DNA of 33,048 bases from Hyphomicrobiales bacterium (GCA_020029455.1 JAIBJH010000023.1:1-33048), one strand, 5' to 3'. Positions 16,859 through 26,772 are shown, numbered from the stretch's first letter. Made by a program: numbers and translations. Notes: generated by a model not told the origin, from the sequence alone.

Positions 16859-18846
16859 TCCGCAGGTTTCGCAAGTGCCATGGCCGGAGGCGCTGGTCTC
16901 GGTGGTGCGGGAACGCCAATTCGCAATCTGCGGTCGGTGAGCGAAAGCAATCCGCCCAAGAACATGATGGATGCTCCGAGCCAGATCCAACTTGCCAGTG
17001 GATTGTAGGAAATCCGCACCGAGCGCCCGTCCTGCATGGCATCGCCCATGACGATATAAACATCACCGAAGAAGCCCTGCACCAGCCCCACTTCCGTTGT
17101 CGGCATGTTGGAAGGCCTGAAGCTGCGCTTCTCGGATTTCACTGTTGCGACTTCGCTGTTTTGCTGCATAACGCGGAAGACGCCGCTGACGCCGTCATAG
17201 TTGGCGCCCTTGAGCGGTTCCTCATTCAGGAATGTGATGTCATAACCCGCAAGGGACTTTGTATCGCCAGGCTTCATCACTGTGATCAGTTCCTGCTTCC
17301 AGACAGAAAGCAGAATGACGCCAATGACGACGAAACCCAGACCTGCGTGCGCCAGCACAGCGCCATGAGCGGCGCGAGGCAAGCCCCGGAAGCGTGCCCA
17401 GGCCGTGTTCAATGACACTTTTCCAACACCTGCCTTCTGCATCCAATCCTTAAGGCCGCCGAAGATGGCCCAGCAGCCGATGGCGATACCAACAGGTGCA
17501 AGCCAGGGTCCGCGCTGCGTGAAGACGAGCACAAGAAGAGTCATGGCAATTGCAATGAGTGCGGCCCACCACAAGCGCTGCATCACGGCGTACGCATCGG
17601 CGCGCTTCCAGGTGAGCAAGGGACCCATGGGCATCAGGAGCAGCAGTGGCAGGATGATGGGGCCGAAGGTGAGATTGAAATAGGGGGCGCCGACAGAAAT
17701 CTTGTCGCCGGTCAATGTCTCAAGGGCGAGTGGATAGAGCGTGCCGATGAACACCGCCGCACATGCCGTGCAGAGAAGGATGTTGTTGAGCACCAGCCCG
17801 CCCTCGCGGCTGATGGGAGCAAACAATCCGCCTACCTTGAGGCTCGGCGCGCGCCAAGCAAAGAGCGACAGGCTGCCGCCGATGAAAGTTGCGAGAATGA
17901 GAAGAATGAAAAGTCCGCGCTGCGGATCAACAGCAAAGGCATGGACAGAAGTGAGAATGCCGGAGCGCACGAGGAAGGTGCCGACCAGCGACAGCGAGAA
18001 GGCAAGAATGGCGAGCAGGATCGTCCAGATTTTCAGCGCGCCGCGCTTTTCGACAACGATCGCCGAATGCAGCAGTGCCGTAGCAACGAGCCAAGGCATG
18101 AAGCTGGCGTTCTCCACCGGGTCCCAGAACCAGAAGCCGCCCCAGCCCAGTTCGTAATAGGCCCACCAGGAGCCCATGGCGATACCGATGGTGAGCAGCG
18201 CCCAGGAGAGCAGCGTCCATGGCCGCACCCATCTCGCCCAAGCCCCATCCACCTTGCCTTCAAGAAGAGCCGCCACGGCAAAGGCGAAGCTCACGGAGAG
18301 GCCCACATAGCCGCCATAGAGAAAGGGTGGATGAAAGGCGAGTGCGGGATCTTGCAGGATGGGATTAAGACCTTGGCCCTGGATGGGCGGCGGCACCAAG
18401 CGGAGAAATGGATTGGAAGCAAAGACAATGAACAGCAGAAAGGCCAGCCCGATTGCACCCTGCACACCCAGCACGCGAGCGCGAAGTGTTGCCGGCAGAT
18501 GATTGCCGAAGAGCGCCACCGTTGCACCGAAGAGCGCCAGGATGAGAACCCAGAGCAGCATGGAGCCTTCGTGGTTCCCCCAGACGCCGCTGATCTTGTA
18601 GAGCAGCGGCTTGGCGGAGTGGGAATTCTCGGCAACGTTCAGCACCGAGAAGTCGCTGGCGACATAGGCATTGGTGAGGGCGGCAAAGGAAAAAGCGATG
18701 AGCAGCAACTGTATCAGTGCCGCCGTGCGCCCCTGTTCCATCCAGCTCGTATAACCATTGTGTGCACCCACAAGCGGCACGGCAAACTGCCAGGCCGCTA
18801 CGGCAAGCGCCAGGATCAGCGCAAAGTGGCCAAGTTCAACGGTCAT
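16855..18846 (-). CDS. ccmF: Cytochrome c heme lyase subunit CcmF (CycK)
   Basis: A 663-residue polytopic membrane protein of normal family length with many hydrophobic segments. It carries the signature tryptophan-rich heme-handling motif [19 protein letters not shown] at about residues 233-252, with further conserved stretches such as [12 protein letters not shown] just before it and [12 protein letters not shown] later. CcmF receives heme from CcmE and, with CcmH and CcmI, attaches it to apocytochrome c in the periplasm. It overlaps ccmE and ccmH by four bases at either end, indicating tight translational coupling. Confidence 0.98.
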   Translation of the reverse strand: MTVELGHFALILALAVAAWQFAVPLVGAHNGYTSWMEQGRTAALIQLLLIAFSFAALTNAYVASDFSVLNVAENSHSAKPLLYKISGVWGNHEGSMLLWVLILALFGATVALFGNHLPATLRARVLGVQGAIGLAFLLFIVFASNPFLRLVPPPIQGQGLNPILQDPALAFHPPFLYGGYVGLSVSFAFAVAALLEGKVDGAWARWVRPWTLLSWALLTIGIAMGSWWAYYELGWGGFWFWDPVENASFMPWLVATALLHSAIVVEKRGALKIWTILLAILAFSLSLVGTFLVRSGILTSVHAFAVDPQRGLFILLILATFIGGSLSLFAWRAPSLKVGGLFAPISREGGLVLNNILLCTACAAVFIGTLYPLALETLTGDKISVGAPYFNLTFGPIILPLLLLMPMGPLLTWKRADAYAVMQRLWWAALIAIAMTLLVLVFTQRGPWLAPVGIAIGCWAIFGGLKDWMQKAGVGKVSLNTAWARFRGLPRAAHGAVLAHAGLGFVVIGVILLSVWKQELITVMKPGDTKSLAGYDITFLNEEPLKGANYDGVSGVFRVMQQNSEVATVKSEKRSFRPSNMPTTEVGLVQGFFGDVYIVMGDAMQDGRSVRISYNPLASWIWLGASIMFLGGLLSLTDRRLRIGVPAPPRPAPPAMALAKPAE

Positions 18847-19292
18847 GGCCCTGCACCCTTGCCTTCCTGCCAGACGCCCTTTTCCTTCAACTTGTCGGCG
18901 ACATCCTTCGGCATGTAGTTCTCGTCATGCTTGGCGAGCACCGTGTCGGCGACGAAAACGCCATCAGTGCCTTGCGCACCTTCCGCCACCACGCCCTGCC
19001 CCTCGCGGAAGAGATCGGGAAGCTGGCCGTTGTAGCGCACCTTCATGATGCCGCTTCCGTCCGTCACGGTGAATGAAACTTCTGTGCCATTGGTTTTGAG
19101 CAGGCTTCCCTTTTCCACCAAGCCACCGAGGCGGATGCGCGTGCCGGGGGCGATATGTTTCTCCGTGACCTCCGATGGCGTGAAAAAGAAAACGATGGTG
19201 TCGCGGATGGCATAGAGAATCAATCCTGCCGCCGCCGCCACGAGGGCGAGCGAGACAAGAATGATGGTGAGGCGGGTCTGCTTGCGGGTCAT
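18843..19292 (-). CDS. ccmE: Periplasmic heme chaperone CcmE (CycJ)
   Basis: A 149-residue protein with an N-terminal membrane anchor (about residues 8-28) and an OB-fold periplasmic domain ([23 protein letters not shown]). The heme-binding motif is [11 protein letters not shown], with His122 forming the covalent heme link and Tyr126 as axial ligand. It ferries heme from CcmC to CcmF. The start overlaps the ccmI stop in a TGATG junction, and its end overlaps ccmF by four bases. Confidence 0.98.
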   Translation of the reverse strand: MTRKQTRLTIILVSLALVAAAAGLILYAIRDTIVFFFTPSEVTEKHIAPGTRIRLGGLVEKGSLLKTNGTEVSFTVTDGSGIMKVRYNGQLPDLFREGQGVVAEGAQGTDGVFVADTVLAKHDENYMPKDVADKLKEKGVWQEGKGAGP

Positions 19293-20374
19293 CAGAGGTT
19301 AAGTTCCTTGGCGAGTGCATCAATGGAGGCGGTTGCGGCGGTGTCACTTGCAAGAGCCGATTTCGCTTTGCCAAGCGCTTCGCGGGCCTTGTCCTGTTCA
19401 TTCAACACGGTACGGGCGCGAATCAGACGCAACCAGCCTTCAAGGTCATTGCCGTTCTCAGCAAGGCGCTCTTCCAGGCCATCGACCATGCCGCGGATCA
19501 TGGCCATGCGCTCTTCCGGCGACTGGCTCTCGGCGGCTTTCATCTGCTCTGCCGTCGGGCCGGGGGCGGCCGCACTCAGCGACCTGATCTGATCTTCAAC
19601 GGCGCTTTTCCAGGGCACGTCGGCAGCCGCCGTGGCCAACAGAGATTTGAATTTTGCGAGGGCTTCGTCGCGCCTGCCCTTTTGCGATGCCGAGAGCGCA
19701 TCATAGTAGAGTGCCTGTGCGTTCCTGGCATCCAGGCGCAGGGCCTCGGCCACGGCCATTTCGGCGCCAGCCGTCATCAGCCCCTGATTGCCCAACGTCA
19801 GCGCCTCGGCCAATGCTGCATAGAGGTCCGCTGTCGGGCCTTCCAAATCCATGACGCGGCCGATGGCAGCGGTGGCGTCATCAAAGCGGCCCATCGTCAT
19901 GTAACTCGGAATCAGCAGCTTCCATCCCGTCGCGTCATTGGGATTCTCTGCAAGATGCTCTTCAACTTGCACCAGCAGCGCTTCCGTATCGCCGGTTTGC
20001 TGGGCCATGGCGATGCGGGCGGCGCGCGGCACGTCCGGCAGTTGCGGCGCCCCGCGCGTTGCATAGACCGCGAAGGCCAGGAGCGGCACTAGCAGCACGA
20101 TGACAACCGGCATGGCGCGGGCCTCACTTGTTGCGGCCTGTCTTTCGCGTGCCACGGCAAGCAGACGGCGGCCCACTTCCGCCTTCTGTCCTTCCGCCTC
20201 TTCTGGCTGCAGTGCGCCCTGCTCCAGGTCGCGGTCAATTTCGGAGAGTTGATCCTTGTAAATGGCGAATGTGGCTTCGCCCGCCGTCGCCGCAGGCGCA
20301 TTGCGGCGGCCCGAGAGCGCCAGCGCCAGCACCGCCGCACCGGCGAGAATTCCTATCAAAACCCAGATGATCAT
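19292..20374 (-). CDS. ccmI: Cytochrome c biogenesis protein CcmI (CycH), TPR protein
   Basis: A 360-residue protein. It has an N-terminal transmembrane helix ([22 protein letters not shown]), a short cytoplasmic loop with a CcmI-type motif ([23 protein letters not shown]), a second helix (about 88-108, [21 protein letters not shown]) and a periplasmic TPR region ([42 protein letters not shown]). CcmI presents apocytochromes to CcmF and CcmH. It is the first gene of the minus-strand ccmIEFH operon and is divergent from soxB. Confidence 0.96.
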   Translation of the reverse strand: MIIWVLIGILAGAAVLALALSGRRNAPAATAGEATFAIYKDQLSEIDRDLEQGALQPEEAEGQKAEVGRRLLAVARERQAATSEARAMPVVIVLLVPLLAFAVYATRGAPQLPDVPRAARIAMAQQTGDTEALLVQVEEHLAENPNDATGWKLLIPSYMTMGRFDDATAAIGRVMDLEGPTADLYAALAEALTLGNQGLMTAGAEMAVAEALRLDARNAQALYYDALSASQKGRRDEALAKFKSLLATAAADVPWKSAVEDQIRSLSAAAPGPTAEQMKAAESQSPEERMAMIRGMVDGLEERLAENGNDLEGWLRLIRARTVLNEQDKAREALGKAKSALASDTAATASIDALAKELNL

Positions 20375-20413
20375 GGCCCCATATAGCTTTGAGGGTTGGG
20401 CGAAAGAAGGGCA

Positions 20414-20442
20414 TGCGACAGTGGAGCAAATGGACTGTCGCA
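20414..20442. promoter_or_regulatory. Inverted repeat upstream of soxB, candidate operator
   Basis: TGCGACAG (20414-20421) and CTGTCGCA (20435-20442) form a perfect 8-bp inverted repeat with a 13-base spacer, in the 145-bp gap between ccmI and soxB. A matching half-site TGCGACA occurs at 28224-28230, in the gap before the GlxA-type regulator gene. This makes it a candidate binding site for that regulator. Inference only. Confidence 0.45.
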
Positions 20443-20519
20443 GGGGGTAATCTCCATGTCGGAAATCAATGGTGAAGCAGGATTTGCTTTGATAGATAGA
20501 GCGTTAGCAGGATTTCAGA

Positions 20520-21773
20520 ATGACGCAGCGCTATTCCATCTTTTCCCTCGCCCGGAATGCCATGGGCTATCACATGGATTGGGAAAAGGCCTGGCGCTCG
20601 CCTGCGCCGAAATCCGAATATGACGCAGTGATCGTGGGTGCGGGCGGCCATGGGCTCGCCACCGCCTATTACCTCGCCAAGAACCACAAGATGACCAACA
20701 TCGCGGTCGTCGAGAAGGGCTGGCTCGGCGGCGGCAATACAGGGCGCAACACCACCATCATCCGCTCCAATTATCTGCAGGATCCTTCCATCGCCATCTA
20801 TGAACTGGCGCGCTCGCTTTATGAGAATCTGTCGCAGGAATTGAACTTCAATATGATGTTCAGCCCTCGCGGCGTCATGATGCTATGCCAGACGGAACAT
20901 GAGTTCCGTGCCTTCAAGCGCACGGCGCATGCCAATAGGCTTGCAGGGCTTGATTGCCGCATGATCACGCCAGCGGAAGTCAAAGAGATCGTGCCGATCA
21001 TCAATGATGATCCCACCTGCCGTTATCCCATCCTCGGCGCCTATTACCAGCCGCGAGGCGGTACGGGCCGCCACGATGCAGTGGCCTGGGGCTATGCGCG
21101 CGGGGCGGATGCACTCGGCGTCGACATCATCCAGAACTGCGAAGTCACCGGCATTCGCCGCGAGGGTGGCAAGGTCGTGGGCCTTGATACGGCTAAGGGA
21201 ACGATCAAGACCAAGAAGATCGGCGTCGTGGCGGCGGGCCATGTCTCCACCATCATGGACATGGCGGGCGTGCGCATGCCGATCGAGTCGCTCTGCCTGC
21301 AGGCGTTGGTGTCTGAGCCCATCAAGCCTGTCATCGATTGTGTGGTGATGGCCAACACGGTGCATGGCTATATCAGCCAGTCGGACAAGGGCGAACTGGT
21401 GATCGGCGGCGGCACGGATCCCTACAACAACTACTCGCAGCGCGGCTCATTCACGGCGCTGGAGCATACAGTGACGGCGCTGGTCGAGACCTTCCCGATC
21501 ATTTCGCGGCTACGCATGTTGCGCCAGTGGGGTGGCATCGTCGACATGACAGGTGATCGCTCGCCCATCATCGGCAAGACGGATGTCGATGGCCTTTATG
21601 TCAACTGCGGCTGGGGCACAGGCGGTTTCAAGGCCATTCCGGGGTCGGGTTGGGTTTTTGCCGACACCATGGCCAATGACCGCCCACACCCGATTGCCGA
21701 GCCCTTTTCGCTCAACCGTTTCACCGAAGGCCGGTTGATCGACGAAAGCGTCGCCGCGGCGGTGGCGCATTGA
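20520..21773 (+). CDS. soxB: Sarcosine oxidase beta subunit
   Basis: A 417-residue FAD-dependent oxidoreductase. It has an ADP-binding motif near the N terminus (DAVIVGAGGHGLATAYYLA, then VVEKGWLGGGNTGRNTTIIRSNY). His185 in GGTGRHDAVAWG matches the site of covalent FMN attachment in heterotetrameric sarcosine oxidases. C-terminal GDRSPIIGKTDVDGLYVNCGWGTGGFK closes the FAD site. In the alpha-beta-gamma-delta enzyme this subunit oxidises sarcosine to glycine and an imine-derived one-carbon unit, passing electrons to oxygen (H2O2). It is the first gene of soxBDAG, with soxD 19 bases downstream. Confidence 0.97.
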   Translation: MTQRYSIFSLARNAMGYHMDWEKAWRSPAPKSEYDAVIVGAGGHGLATAYYLAKNHKMTNIAVVEKGWLGGGNTGRNTTIIRSNYLQDPSIAIYELARSLYENLSQELNFNMMFSPRGVMMLCQTEHEFRAFKRTAHANRLAGLDCRMITPAEVKEIVPIINDDPTCRYPILGAYYQPRGGTGRHDAVAWGYARGADALGVDIIQNCEVTGIRREGGKVVGLDTAKGTIKTKKIGVVAAGHVSTIMDMAGVRMPIESLCLQALVSEPIKPVIDCVVMANTVHGYISQSDKGELVIGGGTDPYNNYSQRGSFTALEHTVTALVETFPIISRLRMLRQWGGIVDMTGDRSPIIGKTDVDGLYVNCGWGTGGFKAIPGSGWVFADTMANDRPHPIAEPFSLNRFTEGRLIDESVAAAVAH

Positions 21774-21792
21774 TGACGAAAGGTAGAGTAGC

Positions 21793-22140
21793 ATGCTCGT
21801 AGTCACCTGCCCCGTGTGCGGCGCCAAGGGCGATGAAACGGATTTCCACTATGGCGGACAGGCGCATATCCGCCGCCCGGCGACGCATGATCCCGTGAAC
21901 ATCAGCGATGAAGAGCAGCGCGACTATCTCTTCATCCGCAACAACCCCAAGGGCCTGCACTTTGAGCGTTGGCGCTGCGACCGGGGCTGCGGCAAGTGGT
22001 TTCACGCGGCGCGCGACACACAGAGCCTCGAATTCAAGGCCTTCTATGGCATCATCGAGCTTCCGCCGGAAGAGCTCCAGAAGGAAGCCAAAGGTCCGTG
22101 GGCTGACTATTTCAAGAAGCGAGCGAAGGCAAAGGCATGA
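21793..22140 (+). CDS. soxD: Sarcosine oxidase delta subunit
   Basis: A 115-residue zinc-binding subunit of the heterotetrameric sarcosine oxidase. CPVCG at residues 6-10 plus CDRGCGKWFH at about 62-71 provide cysteine and histidine ligands. HYGGQAHIRRP and the YLFIRNNPKG stretch are family features. It sits between soxB and soxA, and its stop overlaps the soxA start by four bases. Confidence 0.97.
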   Translation: MLVVTCPVCGAKGDETDFHYGGQAHIRRPATHDPVNISDEEQRDYLFIRNNPKGLHFERWRCDRGCGKWFHAARDTQSLEFKAFYGIIELPPEELQKEAKGPWADYFKKRAKAKA

Positions 22141-25100
22141 GCGGCAAACCCTACAGGCTTTCCAAAGGCGGCAGCCGCATCGACCGCTCGCAGCCCATAA
22201 GTTTCTCCTTCGATGGCAAGACTCTCTCGGGCCTCGCTGGTGACACGCTGGCCACTGCCGTCATGGCTTCGGGCCAGAAACTTTTTGGCCGCAGCTTCAA
22301 ATACCATCGGCCCCGCGGCGTTGTGGGCCTCGGCGCGGAAGAGATGAATGCGCTCGTCGGCGTGGGCGCGGGGGCGCGGCACGAGCCTAACCTGCGCGCC
22401 ACGCAGGTTGAGCTTTACAGCGGTCTCACCTCCATCTCGCAGAACCGCTGGCCGTCACTTTCGTTTGATGTGGGCGCGTTCAACAGCCTGTTCTCGCGCT
22501 TCTTTCCCGGCGGCTTCTACTACAAGACCTTCATGTGGCCGCAGGCCTTCTGGAAACATGTCTACGAGCCCTTCATCCGCCGCGCCGCAGGCCTCGGCAA
22601 GGCGGCGGATGAGCGCGACCCAGACGCATATGAGCATATGCATATCCATGCCGATGTCGTGGTGGTGGGCGGCGGCATTGCGGGCCTCACCGCCACTGAG
22701 GCGGCTGCGGTTTCAGGCGCGCGCGTGCTGCTCATCGACGAAAATCCGGTGCTGGGCGGCATTGCCGACATCACGGCAGGCAAGGCTGGCGACAGCAGCG
22801 TTGCCGATCTCGCCAAGGAGATAGCGGCGCGTGTGGCGAAACTGCCTAACGTGCATGTGCTGACACGCACCACGGCGGCCGGGCACTATCACCATAACTA
22901 CATGCTGGCCTTTGAGCGCGTTGCTGACCATGATCCGGCGCTGCTAGCCGCAGGCGCGCCACGCCATCGTCTGTGGCGCATCCGCGCCGGACACGTCATT
23001 CTCGCCACGGGTGCGCTGGAGCGCCCCATCGCCTTTGCCAATAATGACCGCCCGGGCATCATGCTGGCGGCCGCCGCGCGGGCGATGGTTGAACGCTATG
23101 GCGTGGCGCCGGGAACCTCCGGTGTTGTCTTCACCAACAATGATGATGCCTATCTCACGGCCTTTGTACTGAAGAAGGCTGGGGTTGCAGTGCGCGTAGT
23201 TGACTCACGGGCGCGTCCTGAAGGCGATTTGCCCAAGCTCGCCATGGCGGATCGCATCGAGGTCGATGCGGGCTCGGTGATCTCCGTGGTCGAAGGTTCA
23301 TCAGGTGTGACTGCAGTGAAGATCGCCGCCTATCGCCGGGGCCAGGGCCGCGTCATCACCGAGAAAAAAGTCGCTTGCGATTTCGTCGCCATGTCAGGCG
23401 GCTTCAATCCGGTGCTGCATCTCTGGTGCCACAATGGCGGCAAGATCCGCTTTGACGACGCGCTTGCTTCCTTCCGCCCGCACACCCATGGCGATGCCAT
23501 CACCGCCGCCGGCGGGGCCAATGGCACGATGAGCGTTGCGGAAACTTTGACCGAAGCGGCGGCCGCAGGCGAAGCGGCGGCCAAGTCTGTCAATGGCAAG
23601 GTGAAGGCCAGCAAGATCAAGTTGCCCAAGGTCGAAGAACCGAAACGCGGCGCCCTTGAAACCCTGTGGTTCGCGCCAGCCACCGGCAAATACAATCAGG
23701 GCAACAAGCACTTCATCGACTTCCAGAATGACGTGACAGCGGCGGACCTCGAGCTTGCCCAGCGCGAAGGTTACGAAAGCGTCGAGCACACCAAGCGCTA
23801 CACCACTTTCGGCATGGCGACCGACCAGGGCAAGACGTCGAACATCAACGGCCTCGGCGTACTGTCAGAAGCAACGGGCAAACCCATCCCCGAGATCGGC
23901 ATCACCACTTTCCGGCCGCCCTACACGCCCTATTCCTTCGGCTCCATCGCGGGTGCCCTGACCAAGGACCTGTTCCTGCCGGTGCGACGCACGCCCATTT
24001 TCCAGTGGCATGTGGACCGGGGCGCGGTGTTCGAGCCGGTGGGCCAATGGCGGCGTGCCTACACCTATCCCGAGCCCGGTGAAGACAAGCACCGTTCCAT
24101 CAACCGGGAAATCCTCTGTGTGCGGAACAAGGTGGGGCTGCTCGATGCCTCGACGCTCGGCAAGATCGAGATCAAGGGGCCGGATGCGGCGGAATTCCTT
24201 GACCGCATGTACACCAATACCTTCTCGACGCTGAAGGTGGGCAAGTGCCGTTACGGCCTGATGATGAATGAGCTGGGCTTCCTAACGGACGACGGCGTTA
24301 CGGTGCGGCTCGACGAAGATCATTTCCTCATGCACACCACATCGGGTGGTGCCGACCGCATCGCTGCATGGCTTGAGGAATGGTTGCAAACGGAATGGAC
24401 GCAGTACAAGGTGTTTGTGACGCCAGTGACCGAACAATGGGCGCAGTTCGCCATTGCGGGCCCGCGCGCGCGCGAGGTGCTGGCGAAGCTGGAGCCCGAT
24501 TTCCACTTTTCCAACGAGGCCTTCCCGCATATGTCGTTCAAAACGGGAAAGCTTGGCGGCTATCCGGTTCGCATCTTCCGCATCTCGTTTTCGGGCGAGC
24601 AATCCTATGAAGTGGCAACGCCTGCCAATCTGGGTCGGGGCCTCTGGGATGCCATCATGGAAGCAGGCAAGGAATTCGGCATCGCGCCCTATGGCACGGA
24701 AGCGCTGCACGTGTTGCGGGCTGAGAAAGGCTACATCGTCATCGGTGATGAAACCGACGGCACGACGACACCTTATGACGTGGGTCTCGATGGGCTTGTG
24801 TCCAAGAAGAAGGCGGATTTCATCGGCAAGCGCTCGCTGGAGCAGGCCTATCTCAAGGGACCGAACCGTAAGCAGCTTGTGGGGCTTCTCACCGAAGATC
24901 CCAATGAGGTGCTGCCCGATGGTGCCTATGCGGTGCGCACGGTGAAGGACAAGCCGCCCATGGAGATGATCGGCCAGGTGACCTCGACCTACATGTCGCC
25001 GACGCTTAACCGCTCCATCGCAATGGCCTTGATCGAAAATGGCCGGGCGCGCATGGGCGAGGTGATTTCCTTCCCGCTGGAGGGCGGCAAGGTAGTGAAG

Positions 25101-25157
25101 GCCAAGATCACCGGCGCTGTTTTCTATGACAAGGATGGAGGCCGCATTCATGCATAA
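22137..25157 (+). CDS. soxA: Sarcosine oxidase alpha subunit
   Basis: A 1006-residue subunit of normal length. The N-terminal region resembles a 2Fe-2S-ferredoxin-like domain without an obvious cluster set (FDGKTLSGLAGDTLATAVMA, FKYHRPRGVVG). A Rossmann NAD-binding domain follows (VVVVGGGIAGLTATEAAAVSG, DENPVLGG), then a pyridine nucleotide-disulphide-type core (HVILATGALERPIAFANNDR). The C-terminal ~400 residues are an aminomethyltransferase (GcvT-like) domain (VRNKVGLLDASTLGKIEIKG, EKGYIVIGDETDGTTTPYDVGL). This domain binds tetrahydrofolate and captures the one-carbon unit as 5,10-methylene-THF. Translationally coupled to soxD; soxG follows after 39 bases. Confidence 0.98.
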   Translation: MSGKPYRLSKGGSRIDRSQPISFSFDGKTLSGLAGDTLATAVMASGQKLFGRSFKYHRPRGVVGLGAEEMNALVGVGAGARHEPNLRATQVELYSGLTSISQNRWPSLSFDVGAFNSLFSRFFPGGFYYKTFMWPQAFWKHVYEPFIRRAAGLGKAADERDPDAYEHMHIHADVVVVGGGIAGLTATEAAAVSGARVLLIDENPVLGGIADITAGKAGDSSVADLAKEIAARVAKLPNVHVLTRTTAAGHYHHNYMLAFERVADHDPALLAAGAPRHRLWRIRAGHVILATGALERPIAFANNDRPGIMLAAAARAMVERYGVAPGTSGVVFTNNDDAYLTAFVLKKAGVAVRVVDSRARPEGDLPKLAMADRIEVDAGSVISVVEGSSGVTAVKIAAYRRGQGRVITEKKVACDFVAMSGGFNPVLHLWCHNGGKIRFDDALASFRPHTHGDAITAAGGANGTMSVAETLTEAAAAGEAAAKSVNGKVKASKIKLPKVEEPKRGALETLWFAPATGKYNQGNKHFIDFQNDVTAADLELAQREGYESVEHTKRYTTFGMATDQGKTSNINGLGVLSEATGKPIPEIGITTFRPPYTPYSFGSIAGALTKDLFLPVRRTPIFQWHVDRGAVFEPVGQWRRAYTYPEPGEDKHRSINREILCVRNKVGLLDASTLGKIEIKGPDAAEFLDRMYTNTFSTLKVGKCRYGLMMNELGFLTDDGVTVRLDEDHFLMHTTSGGADRIAAWLEEWLQTEWTQYKVFVTPVTEQWAQFAIAGPRAREVLAKLEPDFHFSNEAFPHMSFKTGKLGGYPVRIFRISFSGEQSYEVATPANLGRGLWDAIMEAGKEFGIAPYGTEALHVLRAEKGYIVIGDETDGTTTPYDVGLDGLVSKKKADFIGKRSLEQAYLKGPNRKQLVGLLTEDPNEVLPDGAYAVRTVKDKPPMEMIGQVTSTYMSPTLNRSIAMALIENGRARMGEVISFPLEGGKVVKAKITGAVFYDKDGGRIHA

Positions 25158-25196
25158 CCTTCTCCCGTCATTCGACGAATCTGGGAGCGTATAGCC

Positions 25197-25790
25197 ATGC
25201 TTGAAGCCAGGTTTGAATCGGCGCTGGCGCAGCGTAGCGCGCCGGAGAACATCTATATCGACATGCGCGAAATCTCTGAGCGCGGCATGATCGATCTGCG
25301 CGGGCAGACATCAGACCGCAAGTTCACGGCGGCGGCAAGGGCCGTGCTCGGCACCGACCTGCCGAAGGAGCCGCGTACTTCCGCCACCTGGGGCGATGCC
25401 AAAATTCTCTGGCTCTCGCCCGATCAGTGGCTCATCACCTGTCCGCGGGGAAAGGCGCAAGACCTCACAAATGCGCTGGTGAAAGAGTTGGGCGATACGC
25501 ATTCGCTTGCCATCAATGTCTCGGACATGCGCGCCATCATCCGGCTGGAAGGCGAGTTTGCACGGGAAGTGGTGATGAAGGGCTCGACGCTTGATCTCAC
25601 CGACGGCGACTATACGCCGGGCACGGTCAGGCGCATGCGCTTTGCCGAAATCGCGGCCCTGCTCCACATCGTGGAAGAGAAGACAATCGATATCTATGTC
25701 TTCCGCTCATATGCGCATTATGCCTGGGATTTCCTGGTGAAGGCGGCGCGCAAGGGCAGCGAAGTGAGGCTCTTCCCGAATAGTGGATAG
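25197..25790 (+). CDS. soxG: Sarcosine oxidase gamma subunit
   Basis: A 197-residue subunit related to the GcvT fold. Recognisable family stretches include ISERGMIDLRGQTSDRKF, ILWLSPDQWLITCP, NVSDMRAIIRLEGEFAREV and the C-terminal VFRSYAHYAWDFLVKAA. It completes the soxBDAG operon. No clear terminator directly follows; the downstream 288 bases contain palindromic repeat-like sequence. Confidence 0.96.
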   Translation: MLEARFESALAQRSAPENIYIDMREISERGMIDLRGQTSDRKFTAAARAVLGTDLPKEPRTSATWGDAKILWLSPDQWLITCPRGKAQDLTNALVKELGDTHSLAINVSDMRAIIRLEGEFAREVVMKGSTLDLTDGDYTPGTVRRMRFAEIAALLHIVEEKTIDIYVFRSYAHYAWDFLVKAARKGSEVRLFPNSG

Positions 25791-26078
25791 TTCTCTTCAT
25801 TTTCCTGCAGTCAAAATATCCGCCATCCCGTGCAAGCGCAGCGCGACATGGGACACCCTGAACCGATTCCGCCGGCACTCTGCCCACTGAAATTCTTCAA
25901 TGGGTCCCGGCGTTCGCCGGGATGACGACCAGGCAGAATCCGTTGCTCACGGACCCGTGAACTCTGTTGAAAAACTGTTTATGCGGATGGTGAAACTAAA
26001 GTGGGGGCTCAACCCGTCTCCAGTACATCGAGCGGTTGGAAATCATTCCGACACCGAAGCAAAAACTGGAGACCCCAA
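25791..26078. other. Intergenic region with REP-like palindrome and small-protein leader
   Basis: No gene is evident. A GC-rich hairpin with CCCGGCG and CGCCGGG arms around TT lies at about 25906-25921, inside GGTCCCGGCGTTCGCCGGGA. This resembles the dispersed 'tgggtcccggc..gccgggatgac' type of intergenic repeat seen in alphaproteobacteria. An earlier imperfect pair, TCCCGT and ACATGGGA, lies at about 25826-25855. The right part (about 25946-26078) is the leader shared with the two following small-protein genes. Confidence 0.5.
26036..26053 (+). promoter_or_regulatory. Conserved leader motif, copy 1
   Basis: TTGGAAATCATTCCGACA lies 25 bases before the first small-protein ATG. The core GGAAATCATTCC ends 29 bases before the ATG and recurs upstream of the next two genes at nearly the same distance. 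It could be an RNA leader element or an operator. Confidence 0.55.
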
Positions 26079-26312
26079 ATGAAGAAGATCGCCCTTTCCC
26101 TCATCGCCCTCGCCGCTGTTTCGACGGCTGCTCTGGCTGACCGCAGCCAGGACCTGCGCGACATCGACACCTATATGGGCAAGTTCGCCGATGAGTCCGT
26201 CAGCTTCGAGAAGCTGTCGATCCCGGCCAGCGAATGGCAGATCCTTTACGGCCGCTACGGCACCACAAAGGACCCCATGGAACTGCGCCGCTGGGACGAG
26301 AAGAACGGCTAA
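26079..26312 (+). CDS. Small exported protein, paralogue 1 of 3
   Basis: A 77-residue protein with a Sec signal peptide (MKKIALSLIALAAVSTAALA, cleavage before DRSQ). The short mature domain contains RSQDLRDIDTYMGKFADE and ends KDPMELRRWDEKNG. The track's start at 26001 adds 26 residues with no family match; GGAG seven bases before 26079 supports the later ATG. It is clearly paralogous to the next two genes at both ends. I do not recognise the family. The mature peptide is about 57 residues, mixed-charge and cysteine-free, so it is probably periplasmic or secreted. Its own hairpin terminator follows. Confidence 0.85.
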   Translation: MKKIALSLIALAAVSTAALADRSQDLRDIDTYMGKFADESVSFEKLSIPASEWQILYGRYGTTKDPMELRRWDEKNG

Positions 26313-26330
26313 TCTCAATAAATGATGCAC

Positions 26331-26365
26331 AAGGCCCGACCTGTATATAGGTCGGGCCTTCGCTT
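26331..26365 (+). terminator. Terminator of small exported protein 1
   Basis: AAGGCCCGACCT and AGGTCGGGCCTT form a perfect 12-bp stem with a six-base loop (GTATAT), beginning 18 bases after the stop. The following stretch is only moderately T-rich. Confidence 0.75.
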
Positions 26366-26376
26366 GTTCAATTTAC

Positions 26377-26483
26377 CGCACGGTTTCGTGAATCTTAATG
26401 AACAGGAATTAATGGGAAAATCGCGAACCTTTTCGGGAGCAGTCCGTTTCCTTTGCGCAGTGCAGTTGGAAATGATTCCGACA
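26377..26483 (+). promoter_or_regulatory. Conserved promoter/leader block, copy 2
   Basis: This ~107-base block aligns almost without gaps to 26822-26927 upstream of the third gene. Shared runs include TGAACA, GAATTAATG, GCGAACC, GTCCGTT and GGAAAT. It aligns more loosely to about 25946-26053. It contains GAATC at 26390-26394, a GANTC (CcrM) site also found as GAGTC at the matching position of copy 3. TTGGAAATGATTCCGACA (26466-26483) is the leader motif. Promoter position is not resolved. Confidence 0.55.
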
Positions 26484-26507
26484 GCACCAAACACATGGAG
26501 AATTGCC

Positions 26508-26747
26508 ATGAAAAAGTTCATTGTTTCCATGATCGCGCTGGCGGCGGTTTCGACCACCGCATATGCGGCGAACCGGAGCCAGGATCTGCGCGATACGGAC
26601 ACCTACATGGGCAAATTTGCCGATGAAGGCGTCATTGTAGAGCCGTTCGCGATTCCGGACGTCTCAACCGGTGAGTGGCTCTTTGCGGACGGTGAGTATG
26701 TGAAGGATCCTAACGAGATCCGCCGCCTTGAAGAGAAGAACGGTTAG
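26508..26747 (+). CDS. Small exported protein, paralogue 2 of 3
   Basis: A 79-residue protein with the signal peptide MKKFIVSMIALAAVSTTAYA (cleavage near the AANRS junction). RSQDLRDTDTYMGKFADEG is nearly identical to paralogue 1, and the end is KDPNEIRRLEEKNG. GGAG lies seven bases before the chosen ATG; the track's longer start reads through the previous terminator and the leader. The middle (VIVEPFAIPDVSTGEWLFAD) has diverged from paralogue 1. Function is unknown. Duplication of the leader as well as the coding sequence shows the whole cassette was copied. Confidence 0.87.
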   Translation: MKKFIVSMIALAAVSTTAYAANRSQDLRDTDTYMGKFADEGVIVEPFAIPDVSTGEWLFADGEYVKDPNEIRRLEEKNG

Positions 26748-26772
26748 ACAGGAGCTTCTCTTTAAAACGGAT

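Noticed and set aside
17941-18918. 325-residue plus-strand ORF opposite ccmF
   Set aside because: Shadow of the ccmF frame; composition is typical of antisense translation and no motif is visible.
26397-26413. CtrA-like TTAA...TTAA pair upstream of small protein 2
   Set aside because: The spacing is 10 bases rather than 7, and the first half is not kept in copy 3.
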